Origin: Archegozetes longisetosus
Taxonomy: Eukaryota > Arthropoda > Arachnida > Sarcoptiformes > Trhypochthoniidae
NCBI GenBank assembly: GCA_018873245.2
Contig: JAEMBT020000007.1
Location: 5,363,129 to 5,427,128 of the forward strand
Reading direction: 5' to 3'
DNA: 64,000 nucleotides
The translations under genes and the position numbers were made by a program. Shown in pieces: positions 36,611 to 49,356 of the stretch. Under the pieces are notes generated by a model. It was not told the DNA's origin. It ran no database searches and saw nothing but the letters and a program-made list of their open reading frames with translations. Every line of letters begins with the position of its first letter. Position 1 is the stretch's first letter.

Positions 36611-39011
36611 AATCTCATATTTCATATAAGGTCCGGAGCATAAATGTAGTGACATTTAATTTTATTTAATAACTTATTTCTATAACTATCTTTTTATCAT
36701 TACTCATGCTATTGAATTTAATCAATTTATTAGAATGAAATTGAACTGTACTCCTTTAATACGCAAACGGAGCTGGAGCTACATAATAACAATTTCGTAA
36801 AAAGATTTCGCTTTAGTTAGGTCAGACTTTGATTGAGTCAGGTCAGGTTGAAATATTGATTGGCATTCAATTATTATAAATGGTATAAATTTAGTAGTCC
36901 ATCATCAAACTGGTGATCTATCGGTCTAATGAACGCGACCAGTTCCTTTCTACAGCTTCGAAATATGAGGAAAAATGCTTTCCAATTGCTATCTCAGAGT
37001 TTTTACAGCCTTCGCCGTATAGTATGAACTCCTGTATAGTTTTTCGATATTCCTTGAGCTTATTACAAAACATCTATACCTATAATACTTCTACTAGTGT
37101 TTATTACACTAAGGAATAAAGTGGTTCCCTGCGCGTTGTCACTATCATTAACTGAGGAGGGAGGCTTCAAGACATTGGTAGAGACATACCTAAAGCTTAA
37201 CACCAAAATAACTACAACTTTATTGGTTGGGGTCCTATTGGCAAGAATGAGCAAACCTTTATTCTGATCTTCGTAGATAAGGAGTTTGGGTCTATTGCTG
37301 TGTGGAACGTTCTGTTCACACTCGCTAATTCCACGAGTATTCAAGCTCTAAACTTATTGAAAGTTGCAACTTTTCATTGTTTAGTATTGAATACTTAAAA
37401 TGCGTGCTTCTCTCACAAACTTTATGATTGTGTTTTCATATAAGGTATTTAATATGCAAATACTTTTAATACAAACACTATATTTTTATTTCCTGCAATT
37501 TAAAGCTATTCAGATATCAATTTTGTATTAAAACTATTTGCATATTAAACATTTTATATGAAATATACAGTCATAAAGTTTGTCCATTGACTTGAGAGAA
37601 GCAGCATTTTTAGTCACATTCATGTAGGAATTTATGTGAAAAAATAAATTATTTATAATTTCTAGTTTCTACTACAAATTGATTTGGACGGGTTATTTCT
37701 AAAAATCGCATTAGTATATCTGATACCATATTTTGGAAGTATAGCGAAAGCCTTTCTGCATTCTCTTTAGAGAAACACGCATTTATAGTACTCGTAATAG
37801 TTTTCATCATCATTTCGATGGTCGCAAACTATCCCGGAAAAATTATGTCCAAATATCACTCTTTTCACTAAGTTCTGTAAACTTTTAGATACATTCTGGA
37901 GGGCTAGTCAATTAATGAGATAAAGAAAAATTTCAAGTATTCGCCTGCTTGGTATTTTGCTGAGTATCGCGTGTAGGATGAGGCGATTTGTTCAGCTTAT
38001 GCATAAAAATTGGCTTTAACAGCCCAAACTTTGCAAAATTGATCATCAAAAATTTTATGAGTGATTCGACCAATAAAATTATTTATTTACTTATAAATTC
38101 ATATGCAAACTTATAAATGAATTTATTTTAATTTTTATGAGTAGAATATTGACATTTCTTAGAATAATCTTTTCGATAAATTTTTACGTTTTTATCCATA
38201 ATTCATGTAAACTTTTTCTCATTTAATTAATTTTTATGCTAATTCAAGAAATAATGTTTTTGTTAAAGGAAACACACTTCGATTTTTTATGCTTTTATTT
38301 ATCAATGAAAATAAATGTAAAAAATGTTTTGCTGAGCTTCTTTGATCACTACCCCATTATCTTCAGGACAAATGAAGCAAATATCACTTTAAATATTGAA
38401 GTTTTGTTTGAGAGATTCTTATTATTTAACTAGAGTTAAAATAGTATTGATTTTAAGAATATATTATATTTTATTTAGCTTTTATTCCTTATATATGAGA
38501 CACAAATAAGTTTTATTGATTCTGAAATTCAAAAGAGTAGTTGTACTAACTCTACGGACAATTCTCTTTTATTGCATTCAACGCCTACAGCAAACAATTT
38601 GTTCTCTATTGTATGCTCTGATTATTAATAGCTATTTCAACAAATTACTATCTCATTTAAATAAATCTTATTAATTATAAACAACTTTATGTTTAGCCAG
38701 CTTCTCGTCAAGTCTTCAACTCCAGAAGCAGTCATTCAGTTGAGTTTGAAGATTTGATTTTCAGATAACTTTATGGTACACTGAACGCCATCTTTGGACA
38801 TATTGATTTACTTAAGATTGATTGTTTACACTCTATTTCAGGCTTCAGTACGTTTATTGAGTTATTTTTGTAGACTTTTGTACATAATTGTACGCTAAAG
38901 GGTCAATAAAAGTTATTAAAGGTTCAGAAAATAATTTCAAACTTACTAGTTAATATCTCGAGTTTTTCATCAGATAAACTAGTTGTTAGTTAATTAAATT
39001 AAATCAAAATC
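36611..39011. other. Intergenic upstream of BolA2, with one hairpin element
   Basis: No supported gene. The only structure recognised is the inverted-repeat element at 37397-37610. Confidence 0.4.
37397..37610. mobile_element. Hairpin-type MITE with arms of about 80 bp
   Basis: The left arm (37397-37475) and right arm (37522-37610) are near-complementary. Both read aaaatgc.gcttctctca...acaaactttatga.tgt.ttcatata...tttaatatgcaaat..ttttaatacaaa outward-in, leaving only about 45 nt in the middle. A single-stranded transcript or DNA strand could fold into one long stem. This foldback structure is typical of small non-autonomous elements. Clear target-site duplications were not identified. Confidence 0.7.
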
Positions 39012-39412
39012 ATGTCTCACACTGGATATACTGTTGAATACATTACCAATAAATTGAAAGATAATTTAGAGACAACTCATTTGGTATACACTTCTATACT
39101 AATATCAATTTTACTGTCGATTAATCTGTAAAATGTTAAATAGACTTAAGTTTACTGTGCAATTAATAGTTATTATAATTGTTGAATTAATTTTGATTAT
39201 AATTGAATAAATAGGAAGTGACAGACTTGTCTGACGGATGTGGCGCTAAGTTTAACGCATTGATAGTATCACCAAAGTTCGATGGAGTACAACTACTGCA
39301 AAGGCACCGCATGGTTAACGAGATATTAAGCGAAGAAATGAAATCTATTCACGCTTTCACTATGAAAACACTTACGCCTAAACAATACCAATCGTTAAAT
39401 AATGATAAATAA
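39012..39412 (+). CDS. BOLA2: BolA-like protein 2
   Basis: This is a small cytosolic/nuclear iron-sulfur trafficking protein. It normally pairs with a monothiol glutaredoxin (GLRX3) to hold a [2Fe-2S] cluster, from family knowledge. Exon 1 is 39012-39083 and exon 2 is 39215-39412, with a phase-0 join (TTG|GTATAC ... AATAG|GAAGTG), giving 89 aa, the usual size. Family features visible are THLEVTDLSDGCG with the BolA2 Cys, KFNALIVSPKFDG, the RHRMVN segment with the ligand His, IHAFTMKTLTP and the final helix. Start ATG TCT is the first in frame. It is followed by the convergent lipase gene about 190 bp away. Confidence 0.93.
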
Positions 39413-39605
39413 CTTAGTAGTTATTTTTATTTTATTTCTAATTCACTATTTTCGTTTCAAACTTATGAAAACTTTTTAAATCAGTTCTTCAATCAAATCT
39501 TTTACTTATTGATTGAACTTTAAATTCAGTCTCAAAGTTAGTCAAATATTGAATTAACCTTTTATGAATGTTTTTTTTATAAATTAAATTATTTTTAGTT
39601 CAAAT

Positions 39606-41581
39606 CTATGGATAACTGTCTAATAATTTGATAACTTTTGAGTTTATATAATAATTTGTCTGTTTAGCCCATAGAAAATCCAAATGATTCCACGAATTGT
39701 ACGGAATTAGGTAGTCCTCCATTAGTGGCACTAAAATACCATTTTAATTACAAGAGTGTCTATCAATTTCAATGTATTTTTCAAGCTCTAACTAAATTTT
39801 ACCCTTTAATTGTTGCTTTAGTTTTGAGACATCCTTCATATCTGAGAGCCAATCATTACGGGAATAGAAAATTGCAATTTTTGTTAAATTAATGCCACCC
39901 AAGTCATACTCAGGAGGCGTCGACTGATTGTAACGAATTATATTTTCATCTCTTCCAAAATCAAATTTGCAAAACTTTCTGCTTTCATACATCTGGGCGT
40001 AATGAAGAATATTCCACGAAGAAGTGCCAGCAGGAGAATGAGATAAATAGACTGGAAGTCTAGTCTTGAGTCAAAAGTCAATTAATTAGAGCTTAAATTG
40101 TTTTTTGATATCTTACAAAATTGAGTTGATTCGAGTCATATCCACATAATAAGAACACGAGATTTGAACACAAATACTTGAGCGCTATTTTGCTGCAGAC
40201 TTTGTCTGCCATAAACTTTATTAATTTATTTGACGGCAGAAACGATCCCATATCGTACCTAAATGTTGAATTTCATTCAATTAAATGATATGCTTCAGTT
40301 TTACTGTCAGTACTTGAATCTGGCTGACAAAAAAAATTTGATTCAAGTACCGTAAAAGCAGCCAAAATTGCCTTGCTTACAAAATATCTTTAAAAGGCGT
40401 TAAATATTTGATGGGAGATTTGATTGAGTCTATTGTAGTGATTGGCGCTAACGCTATGAACGTGTTGATCATATTTGCCATTTGAGGCTCAGATGAAAGT
40501 AATGCAAACATAATTAAAGCTCCTTGAGAGTGACCGATATAGTTGAGTGATTCTAAGTAGTATTGAACAAATTTGATTTTTGATAACTAATTCAAGCTAT
40601 AATAACTACCTTTATTCGTATGATTAAGTATGTAATTGAGTACAACCGGAAGATCGTACTCTATCATCTGGTCAAATGAAAACTCCCAAAATTTATGATC
40701 TATGAATAGAGAAAATAATTTGATAACCATTTGTTTCTATGAGTATTACTTTTATTACCATTTTTCGGGTTGTATTTGGTGTGATTTGTTGAGTAAGTGT
40801 TACCTCTAGAGTTTGCTAACCAAACATCAAATCCATATTCTGCTAAAGCAAACCCTAAACTATTATCAATTGATTCGGTGGAGTTGATGATGACTTCATC
40901 TGTTATGAGATCATTGATCAATAGAGGTTTGTATTATAGTGAAACCTGTCCACTTCTCACACGCAGTTAAGTGATTTATTAAAAACAGACTAAATAAACC
41001 CATAGAAACTGAAGGCTTATTTTTCGTTGTTTTTTAAAAGCCATTTAATTGTGTGTTGGAGTTGGACAGGTTTAACTGAACGCAATTCTTATATACTTTT
41101 TGGTGAGTTAATCAGCCAGTCAGCGGATGAACCGATTAGTCCGTGTTGCAATAATACGGGTTTATTTTTGGTCACATTGCCTACTATTCTATGTATGGCT
41201 AAAATATATTGATCATTAGTCGTGACATAATGCGTTTCTGCAATATAACCACGAGATTCAATTAACTGGACCTTTGATTTTATAATAAAAGTTTGAATAT
41301 TTAATCAATTGGATTCAAGTTTCATTTTATACAGTAATATACTATTGATATCTTATGAAACATTACAGTCAAGTAGTTAACTTTTATCAAAGGTAAATAT
41401 TTGAAAATTATTAATAGAGATAGATGTTTTATTTCTCAAATTTCCAATTGAATCACTGATAACTTACAACATCTCTGGCTTCATCTGGATCTGAATTTTT
41501 ACTAGTGTAACTACTGAACAAAAATTTGAAACATGCATTAGTTAGAGGCGACAAAATAAGTATGTAAAATAGTAATAGCAT
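39606..41581 (-). CDS. Acid lipase 1 (lysosomal/gastric lipase family)
   Basis: This is a secreted or lysosomal alpha/beta-hydrolase that cleaves acyl esters such as triglycerides and cholesteryl esters, 406 aa. Eight exons on the minus strand: 41581-41468, 41271-41097, 40899-40759, 40699-40610, 40552-40381, 40258-40117, 40064-39803 and 39730-39606. Exon phases all fit. The signal peptide is [16 protein letters not shown]. Markers are [20 protein letters not shown], the VLLQHGL oxyanion-hole loop, [15 protein letters not shown], the nucleophile elbow YIGHSQGA (Ser), SRNDWL (Asp) and WNHLDFLWA (His). The catalytic triad is therefore complete and the length is normal for the family. Introns are as short as 52 nt. 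A small MITE sits in the 197-nt intron 40900-41096. Confidence 0.92.
40938..41075. mobile_element. Small MITE in an intron of lipase 1
   Basis: The left end AGTGAAACCTGTCCACTTCTC and the right end, read inversely, AGTTAAACCTGTCCAACTCC, form imperfect terminal inverted repeats of about 25 bp around about 90 bp of AT-rich DNA. It fills most of the second intron of the lipase gene, which is longer than most of that gene's other introns. Confidence 0.6.
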
Positions 41582-42128
41582 GTCAAATGTCACTTGTTTT
41601 CACTATCAACTCATTAAACACAACATGAAGTATATTTTCTTTGTGGAAATTTAGTTTCTGTCGAGTTATGGCTAGAGATAAGACTCACTCTGTTTATTTA
41701 CAGTATCAACTAACACGATATGGTTAGTTATGATATTCAATATGAATTGTAATTTTCACTATGCTTCGTTTTATGATTTCCTCCAGGATATTAACGTCTA
41801 AATAGAGGTTTAAATTACTTAAAACTTTAATCAAATGAGAAATCATTTAATGCTAGTTTAATATTCATTCATATTCAAAAAAGTTTTTTCAAGAGGTGTC
41901 CAAACTTTTTGTGTACTAATAAAGAAAGCAATGATCCCAATGAGCTGAGTGTTTTGCTAAAGTTTGTTCGAAAACTTTGTTTTAGTTGCAGTTCAGCTCG
42001 ATTCTGTTGTCAGTGACAACCATTTCAAGCGAGTCTTGTACACAAATAAAGAGATTCACCACAATGTTGAAAGGTTTTGAAAATTCTATCGTCTCTTTCA
42101 TTCTATTATTGTAATTTTCATTTTAAAA
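41582..42128. other. Divergent intergenic region between lipase 1 and DYNLT2B
   Basis: About 550 bp separate two divergently transcribed genes, so both promoters probably lie here. I could not pinpoint a TATA box or initiator with confidence. Confidence 0.4.
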
Positions 42129-43405
42129 ATGTCCAAATTTTCGTTTGGCTCTTACAATATTCGTCCCACACCTGAAAACAAGTGAATAAGATTAAATCTT
42201 TCATCAATTATTACTAACTTGATTGATAATCACTTTAAATGAAATTGAATTAAACTTGAATTTTTTATTAGATTTAAGCCTCACCATGTCAAGCAACTCA
42301 TTAAATACATACTTAACGAAGAATTAAGTTTGAGAGAGTATAGCGATAAAGAGGCACCACTTTTGACTAATCATCTAACGAATATTCTGTTACAAAAGTT
42401 GAAAGGTATTGAACTTTTGCATTGAAAATGGATATTTATTGTTACAATTTTAGATTTAAATCTGGAAAAGTATAAGTATATGGTTCATATAATTCTCGCA
42501 GAACAAAGAGGTCAAGGGTTAAAGTAAGTTACCCGAAGTCAACTTTCATTTCAATCAAAATAACCCCAATCCACTTCAAGTAATGCCTGTAGATACAGCC
42601 AATAACTAACCCAAGGTTAAATTGACTTTTCATAGTTATCCTTTTAATAATTAGATGACTTGCAGTTCATTTTCGTTATTTAGTTCTGAGAATTTTCACG
42701 TAGTATGCGCCCATTAAACTGAGGCAAATTTTCTCTACTATAGTGTGTTTGGAAACTCAATCTATGGTAAAAAGTTTTTTACTATCGGTGGTACAGACTT
42801 TGAAAATGCAAATTATAACATAGTCCGATTCTATACCAAAAACTTCTATTGAAAACCCGAGTGTACTTGTCTCTACTTTGCATTGCAAGTGAAACTACTA
42901 ATGTGAAACTTTCACTATAGATTGAGACTACGATCACACTATTGTGCCCGTTAGTGTGTCTGTCAAGTCCGTTGAATAAAAAATTAATCTTACATAGTTC
43001 TTAGCTCGTTTATCATTTAAAGTTCTCGCCAAAATGATTGTGTTTAGTCTCACGCAACACTGAGTATTATGTGAACGGGACACACAGTACACAAGTGAAC
43101 AATTAAACTTTCATTGTTTGATCTTAAGTAAATTTATCACACATTTACTTAATAATGTGGTGTTGACTCAATTTTGAGATCCGAACTGTTAAGTCTGACT
43201 TTATTAAAGATAAAAAATTTGTCATTTCGATTTGATAGAATGTGGAGTGAATGTTATTGGGACAGCGATACTGACTATTACGTGACTGAAACTATTGTAA
43301 CAGTGAGTAATTGGCTAACGGATATTATAAAATACTAATTAAATACTTGAATTTTAGGACTCACTCATATGTAATGCGACCGTGTTTGCGATCTATAACT
43401 ATTGA
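42129..43405 (+). CDS. DYNLT2B: Tctex1-type dynein light chain 2B (TCTEX1D2)
   Basis: This is a light chain of the Tctex1 family. The 2B/TCTEX1D2 type belongs to the cytoplasmic dynein-2 complex that drives retrograde intraflagellar transport in cilia. Five exons: 42129-42181, 42272-42405, 42454-42523, 43239-43302 and 43358-43405, giving 122 aa. All splice phases agree. Markers of the subtype are FGSYNIRPTPENKFKP at the N-terminus, the helix VKQLIKYIL, YKYMVHIILAEQRGQGLK, CYWDSDTD and the terminal SLICNATVFAIYNY. The length matches the family. Its presence implies ciliated sensory cells in this organism. Confidence 0.93.
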
Positions 43406-43760
43406 AGTGATCTCTTTTCTCATTCGCTTATCGAATTTTCCATAATTTGATTTATTTGTATGAAAACATGAAAAGTTAAGTTCTGAACGTGAATTACATA
43501 ATAAAATCTGATTAACAAGACATCCAGAATATTGATAATCTTTTAATTAGTTTAGGTTTTAGATAAAGTTATCATTTGTTGCATTGAATGATAATTATTG
43601 CAAAATTTTAGTACTTTTTTGTGAAATAAAGTTTGTAATACACAGCGCGCTTTAATTGGTTGAATGACACAACAAAAACTCTTAACTCATAAAAACATTA
43701 GACTAAAATAAATCAATAATTTGTTTGATTCTAGTCTCAACAAGTATAGAATTTCAAAAA
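43406..43760. other. Short intergenic gap before the CLC gene
   Basis: This 355-bp stretch separates two genes in the same direction. No further signal was recognised. Confidence 0.4.
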
Positions 43761-46700
43761 ATGGAAGAATCAGATCAAAATGAAAAGTTTGAAGTCAACG
43801 AAAGAAGAGTTTCGGTCTTTGATTACGAACGATCTTTAATGTTCGGCAAATATCGCAATCAATTATTGCAGCTTGCGCGTGAGATAACTAATAGTTCATA
43901 CGATAAAAATAAGTTTAAAAAAAGAAGATTTGTTCACTTAAACGAATCGAATCTATTCTTTCGATTCTGTGCTCAAGTTTTCAAATGTTGCGGTGATTGG
44001 TTTATCTTAATATGTCTTGGAATTTGTATTAGTCTTTTAAGCTTTGTCATTGATTATTTGACACATCACTTATTTGATTGTAAGTACGATATTATTTTCC
44101 ACAATTCACTAAACTTTATGAAATAGCTTGAAAGAGCACAGTTCAACATGCTGTAAATGTCAGAATTATGTTGCCATTTAAAGGTATCAAATGTTAGGAG
44201 CTTATTGATTGATCTGTTTAATTGAGTTTTAGACACATTTAGATACTTAGATACAGGTAAACATTTTAATCTAACCCTCATTGAAAAAGCTAATCGAATT
44301 ATTAGTAATGATTCTATTAGTTGATGGTTTTTTACTTTCAAGTAAACACCATCTAGAATGAGTTGAACTTATCTTATTAGAAAGAAGTAGTTCTTAATAG
44401 ATATTTCAAATTTGGATTCAAGTTAAAAATTTAGATTGTGTATTCCTAATGGTAGATAATTGTGACTATTGTAGCATAAAGCCTTGTTTCACAATCTTCA
44501 TTAATGAAGCACCACCTAGATAAATTCAAATACAATCAAAAGTATGGACAGCTTTTCCATAAGTATTTTGATTGGTCGAGTTATGTGAACGCTTTGATTA
44601 AATTGATTGAAAAATTTAGACAACATGTCAAACATCTTTATTACAGTAATATTATATTCATGTAGACATTATGCTTGAACGCGTCAGACTTAAAGCCATA
44701 ATAAAGCTCCAACGATTGAATATTTAATTATCAAATACAATATGAATGGACACTTATCTCATACTTCATTCATGTTTCGTTAATGAAGTTTTATTAATGA
44801 ATATTGACAACGAGGCTTAACACAGAGATATTCAGTTCTTACTTACCAAAATGTTGCAAAATAGTAAGAAAGTGGCTCGTGTATGGAATAACTGAAAATT
44901 TGCTAGTCCGATATTTATTATGGACTCTATATATGACGACGCTGGTCACAATTGCAGCTATAATGGTAAGGGTAATCTCTCCTCAGGCCGCAGGTTCTGG
45001 AGTCGGAGAGATGAAAGTTGTTCTCAAAGGAGTTGTTCTAAAGGGTAATACATCTCAATTTTGTGCTGTTTCACCAAATTGCATTTCGCTGAATACCATT
45101 TTCCCAAATTCAACAGGTGAACCTATCTCAGTTTTTTTCCTGTTAAGAAATATAAATTTGTGCATATCGTGAAATAAAATTTTGATTCTACAGCAACGGT
45201 AACTTAATTGGGACAAAGAGTCACTCAATATTATCAAAGTATTCAAAAATTGAAGTGTTTACGAAGAAATCTTAAAATTTACTAGTCATTTAAATCTACA
45301 AATAGATGAACTAACTTAAAAATAATATAAACAATAAAAATATACTAATTTAAGCTAAAATTTTGAGGTATTTTGTTGATATACTAATTCTGTTGCCGCT
45401 TAGCTTGATTCTTGGCTACAGTACTGTTCTGCAGAACGAAAATGTGCTGCAACCCGTTTACAATAGGCTGAGAACACTGATAATATTTCCTTAAAATCAT
45501 ATTATTAATTGAATCACGCTACATATTGCTAATACTTCATTATAAAGCAACGATCTTACGCTTTTCTTTGATTTTAATATTTTTTGAGTAAGTTGCTCTC
45601 ATAAAATAGTTATCGCAATTAGGTTTGCTTATAAGATAAAAAAATTATAGATAGGTACATCTGTATGTCAATTTGGCGAAATGGCAAGTCATTATATTAA
45701 TACATTTCAACTGAAACTCAAGCTCTCATATTGCGAAACATTCGAATGAAACAGTAGTTTTCATTCGCAATTTTGCTTATTTTTGCGAAATATGTCTCTA
45801 AATAGTTAAGTTTAGTAGCGCTTAGTAAGATTATTAAAACGTCTAATTATAGTCTAACTTTCGGATTAGTTCGAATGTGAGCATGGCTTGGAAATTGATA
45901 TTATCTATTTTTTATTTAAGATCAAATTATTGTTATCTCGTGCTTCACACTATATCTATACTTCAGCTAAAAGTAACTCAAACTGAGCGAGACAATAATA
46001 ATGTTGGCTTAAATCAAAGTGAAATTCATTATAAAATTATAAAATGTTCGCTCCGCACTCATAACACATAAACACCAATAGAAAGTCTCTTATAATTGAT
46101 TTCCTGAATTTAGAATACCTTTCGTTTCGGACTCTTATCGCTAAAATAATAGCTCTGCCTCTCGTATTGGGTAGCACTCTGGGGACAGGAAAAGAAGTAA
46201 GTTCCATCATTGCTCACATCGAATTATTTACAATCATCACTAAATAATTGAAACATAAGTTTAGTTGTGTTGACACAAATCTTCACCTTCATTTAAGAAC
46301 AAGTTAATAAAATTGATATTGATTCTGATTTAAGGGTCCATTTGTGCACATCGGAGCTATGATAGCGTGTCAGTGCACGAAGTTTATTTCGTATCGAAGT
46401 AGAGCTGAATATGAATCGCGATTTCTTGAGGTGATAGCAGTTGGTTCCGCCTGCGGCGTAGCAGGTATTCAAACAGCTCAAACCATTAACCACCAATCAT
46501 ATTTACCTTCCAAAAGTATTTAAAGTTTAATTCTGATATTCAAATATTCATCTAAAGGTACGTTTGCGGCACCAGTCGGTGGGCTACTATACAGTATTGA
46601 AATTGTTTCATCACATTTTGCTGTCCGATCATATTGGCAGGGATTCATTGCCGCTACTTTGGGTGCACTACTTTGGAGGTTGTTAACAGTTTGGTTCAAT

Positions 46701-48437
46701 ATTGAAGAACATATAACGCATATCGTCTTAACTAATTTTCGGAGTCAATTCGCTTACGAAACACTTGAACTTTTAGCTTATGCACTGTTAGGTAAGTTCT
46801 CAAAAGATAAGCCCATTTTCTGATCGTTATTTTATGTTCTAATAAATTAGGTGTGATTTGTGGCGTTTGTGGTCATCTATTTGTTAAACTGCAAAGAAGT
46901 ATAGTTCTATTCAATAGGAGAAAAACGAGATTTCACAAGATTTTGCATAAGTATCCTCTAACATATCCCATATTAGTCACAATTATAATAGCACTCATCA
47001 AGTTTCCATTCGCTTTTGGCCAATATTTCACTTCATGGCTTACTTACGAAGAAGCTCTTCGTGAGCTCTACAGCAACACGACGTGGACTAACTATAACTC
47101 TACACATTCTCAGGAAGGAAGTGATGAATTATCTGAAATAATGCACAACTGGCAGACAGCTCACACATCCTTCTATACGAACACATTTCTATACTTTCTA
47201 ATAAACACAATAATAATAGCGTTGGCCACAACAGTTCCCGTTCCCGGAGGAGTGATCGTACCGCTATTTGGTGTTGGGGCTGGTCTTGGAAGATGGTATG
47301 GAGAAATAGTTTATCGTATCTTCCCTAAAGGTATTGACTATAGTGAAACATTTAACTTTAAAAAAGCATACTCTTCATTCGAAAACTATTTTCTCATTTG
47401 ATGAAGGCATAAACCCTATGATTGACAGGACACTATTGCCCATAATTCCAGGCGCATATGCGGTGGCAGGTTCTGCGGGACTCTGTGGTGCAGTAACTGG
47501 ATCGCTATCGACTGCTGTGATTGCATTTGAAGTGACGGGACAGTTGACACATTTTCTTCCAATCATAGTTTGCACGCTTGTGGCTAATTTAGTTTTAAAC
47601 TATCTAGGAAAAAATCTCTACGACAGCTTAATTGAGTTAAAAAACCTGCCGTATTTGCCACCTATAAGAGCCTCAGACCGACTAACACACAAAATATTAG
47701 TTCAAGAATTCATGAACAAAGAAGTAGCTTTTGTTTGCAAGGATTCAACGTATAGGCAGCTGAAGAAAATTCTCGATTCAAATAAGAGCTTGCCTATAAT
47801 TCCAGTCGTTCTTTCATCTCATAATAAGTTCTTGACCGGAACCGTTCATATACTGGAACTCAAAGATTTGTTGGATAATTACTTGAAAGAACAAACTAAA
47901 AGTGGTAAAAATCAAGATCAAGTCCAAAGAAAACATGTCAAAGAAATTTTCGAGCAAATCAACATTGATAGCTATGTATTAATTTAGTGTTCTTATTGAA
48001 CAAAACTTGAGAAATTGATATTTGAATAAATATATTCCGATAGAATGACGATTATTTGGACGAAAAGATAGATATAAGTAGATGTCAGATCGAATCAGCA
48101 CCGCTTCAATTAACAGTCGGAACCTCGCTTTCAAAGGCATTGATTATTTGCTATTTTAGTTGTAAAACCAGACTCAATTGAAAATTTTGTTAAAATAGAT
48201 TCATAACTTGTTCACAATGCTTGGTCTGCAAATAGCATACGTCACTTCATTGGGAGTACTGATAGGAGTCGTGACACTAAACGAGGTAATCACACTTAAT
48301 TGAAAAATTGCAGCATTTGTTGGCAAAAATCTCTCTGCCAATTTCTAGTCCAGGTAATACTTAATTATCCAGATTGTCATCCAAGTTCTCTTTCTACTTC
48401 ATAGATTCGCGGAGCAATCGAAAAGATGAATAGCTGA
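43761..48437 (+). CDS. CLC chloride channel/transporter
   Basis: This is a CLC-family membrane protein (chloride channel or exchanger), closest in texture to the ClC-1/2/Ka plasma-membrane branch, 727 aa. Ten exons: 43761-44079, 44865-45044, 46114-46196, 46335-46464, 46558-46791, 46851-47330, 47407-47975, 48068-48136, 48199-48285 and 48405-48437. The first transmembrane helix is near residues 84-103. The first pore motif reads GSGVGEMK (150-157) where most relatives have GSGIPE. The second is GKEGPFVHIG with the gating Glu at about 194. GGLLYSIE and the PVPGGVIVP block (about 445-455) follow. Two cytosolic CBS domains close the protein: CBS1 around VQEFMNK...LLDNYL and CBS2 in the last exons (ESAPLQLTVGTSLSKIHNLF...LIGVVTLNE). 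The exon 2 acceptor was chosen because it restores exact family spacing with the strong GTAAGT donor. The intron between exons 8 and 9 begins with GC. Confidence 0.93.
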
Positions 48438-49356
48438 TCCATCAGTTGCTCTTAATTTCAACGTTAATCTTGGTGGTCTGCAGTTAAATCAACTTATGTC
48501 ATTTCGATAATTTGAATACAAACTTTTATCAATCCTAAGGAAAAGTTCAGAAAATCATTAATGATATAAAATCTAGTATTAATCAATCACCGAATGATTG
48601 ATGCTATCATTAGTATAACAAATAAAATTTGAGTTTGAATCTAAAACTGATTGCATTTAAAATTGATGAATAGAGAACTGAATTATTGCTTTTTAGTGAG
48701 TGGTACAAAAACTTCCTAACTTCCATTGATGTTTTGCAACAACGACTACAATAATTTCATATATAACATTATATTGACAACAATAAAGCGGCAATAAATA
48801 GAGGAAATGCATTATATTACTGTTTAAATCACAGTTAGGAGTTATTCAAAATTTTTATTAGACCCTTATTATCTTTTGGGACTTTATTGATCAAAATAAC
48901 TGCTTATATTTGTAATGTATTTGCAGTGACAAGTCAAAAAGTTGAGCGTTCACTAACTTATAAATTATTTGTGCGAATAGCAGTGTCCAAAACAATCTGG
49001 GTCATTCATGTGAGCTGTAGTTTAATCGCTTCTAGAGTAACTCTTAGGTAATCCTTTCAACTAATTAAAACTTTCAACGTTAATGGCCTCAAAAAAGTTT
49101 GAGTACCAGCCTAAAAATAGTTTCATCCGAATATTGAAAGTTATTTCACTAGTTCTTATTTGGGACATCAGTTAATAGAGGCGTATCTCTCAAGCCGATT
49201 TTTGGTTTTTTCTAAAAATCAAATCTATTCAGATTAGAGAGAGTTTTCTGCTTCAAATACTTGTCGTTTGCTATCCTATAAGCTCGTCTTCACCTCAAGT
49301 AACAGTCATCCACATGTTTTTTAGTGAAATTTATTTTTCATGTTCCTTTAAGAGAT
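48438..49356. other. Intergenic between CLC and lipase 2
   Basis: AT-rich, no coding segment recognised. It presumably contains the CLC 3'UTR and the lipase 2 promoter. Confidence 0.4.
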
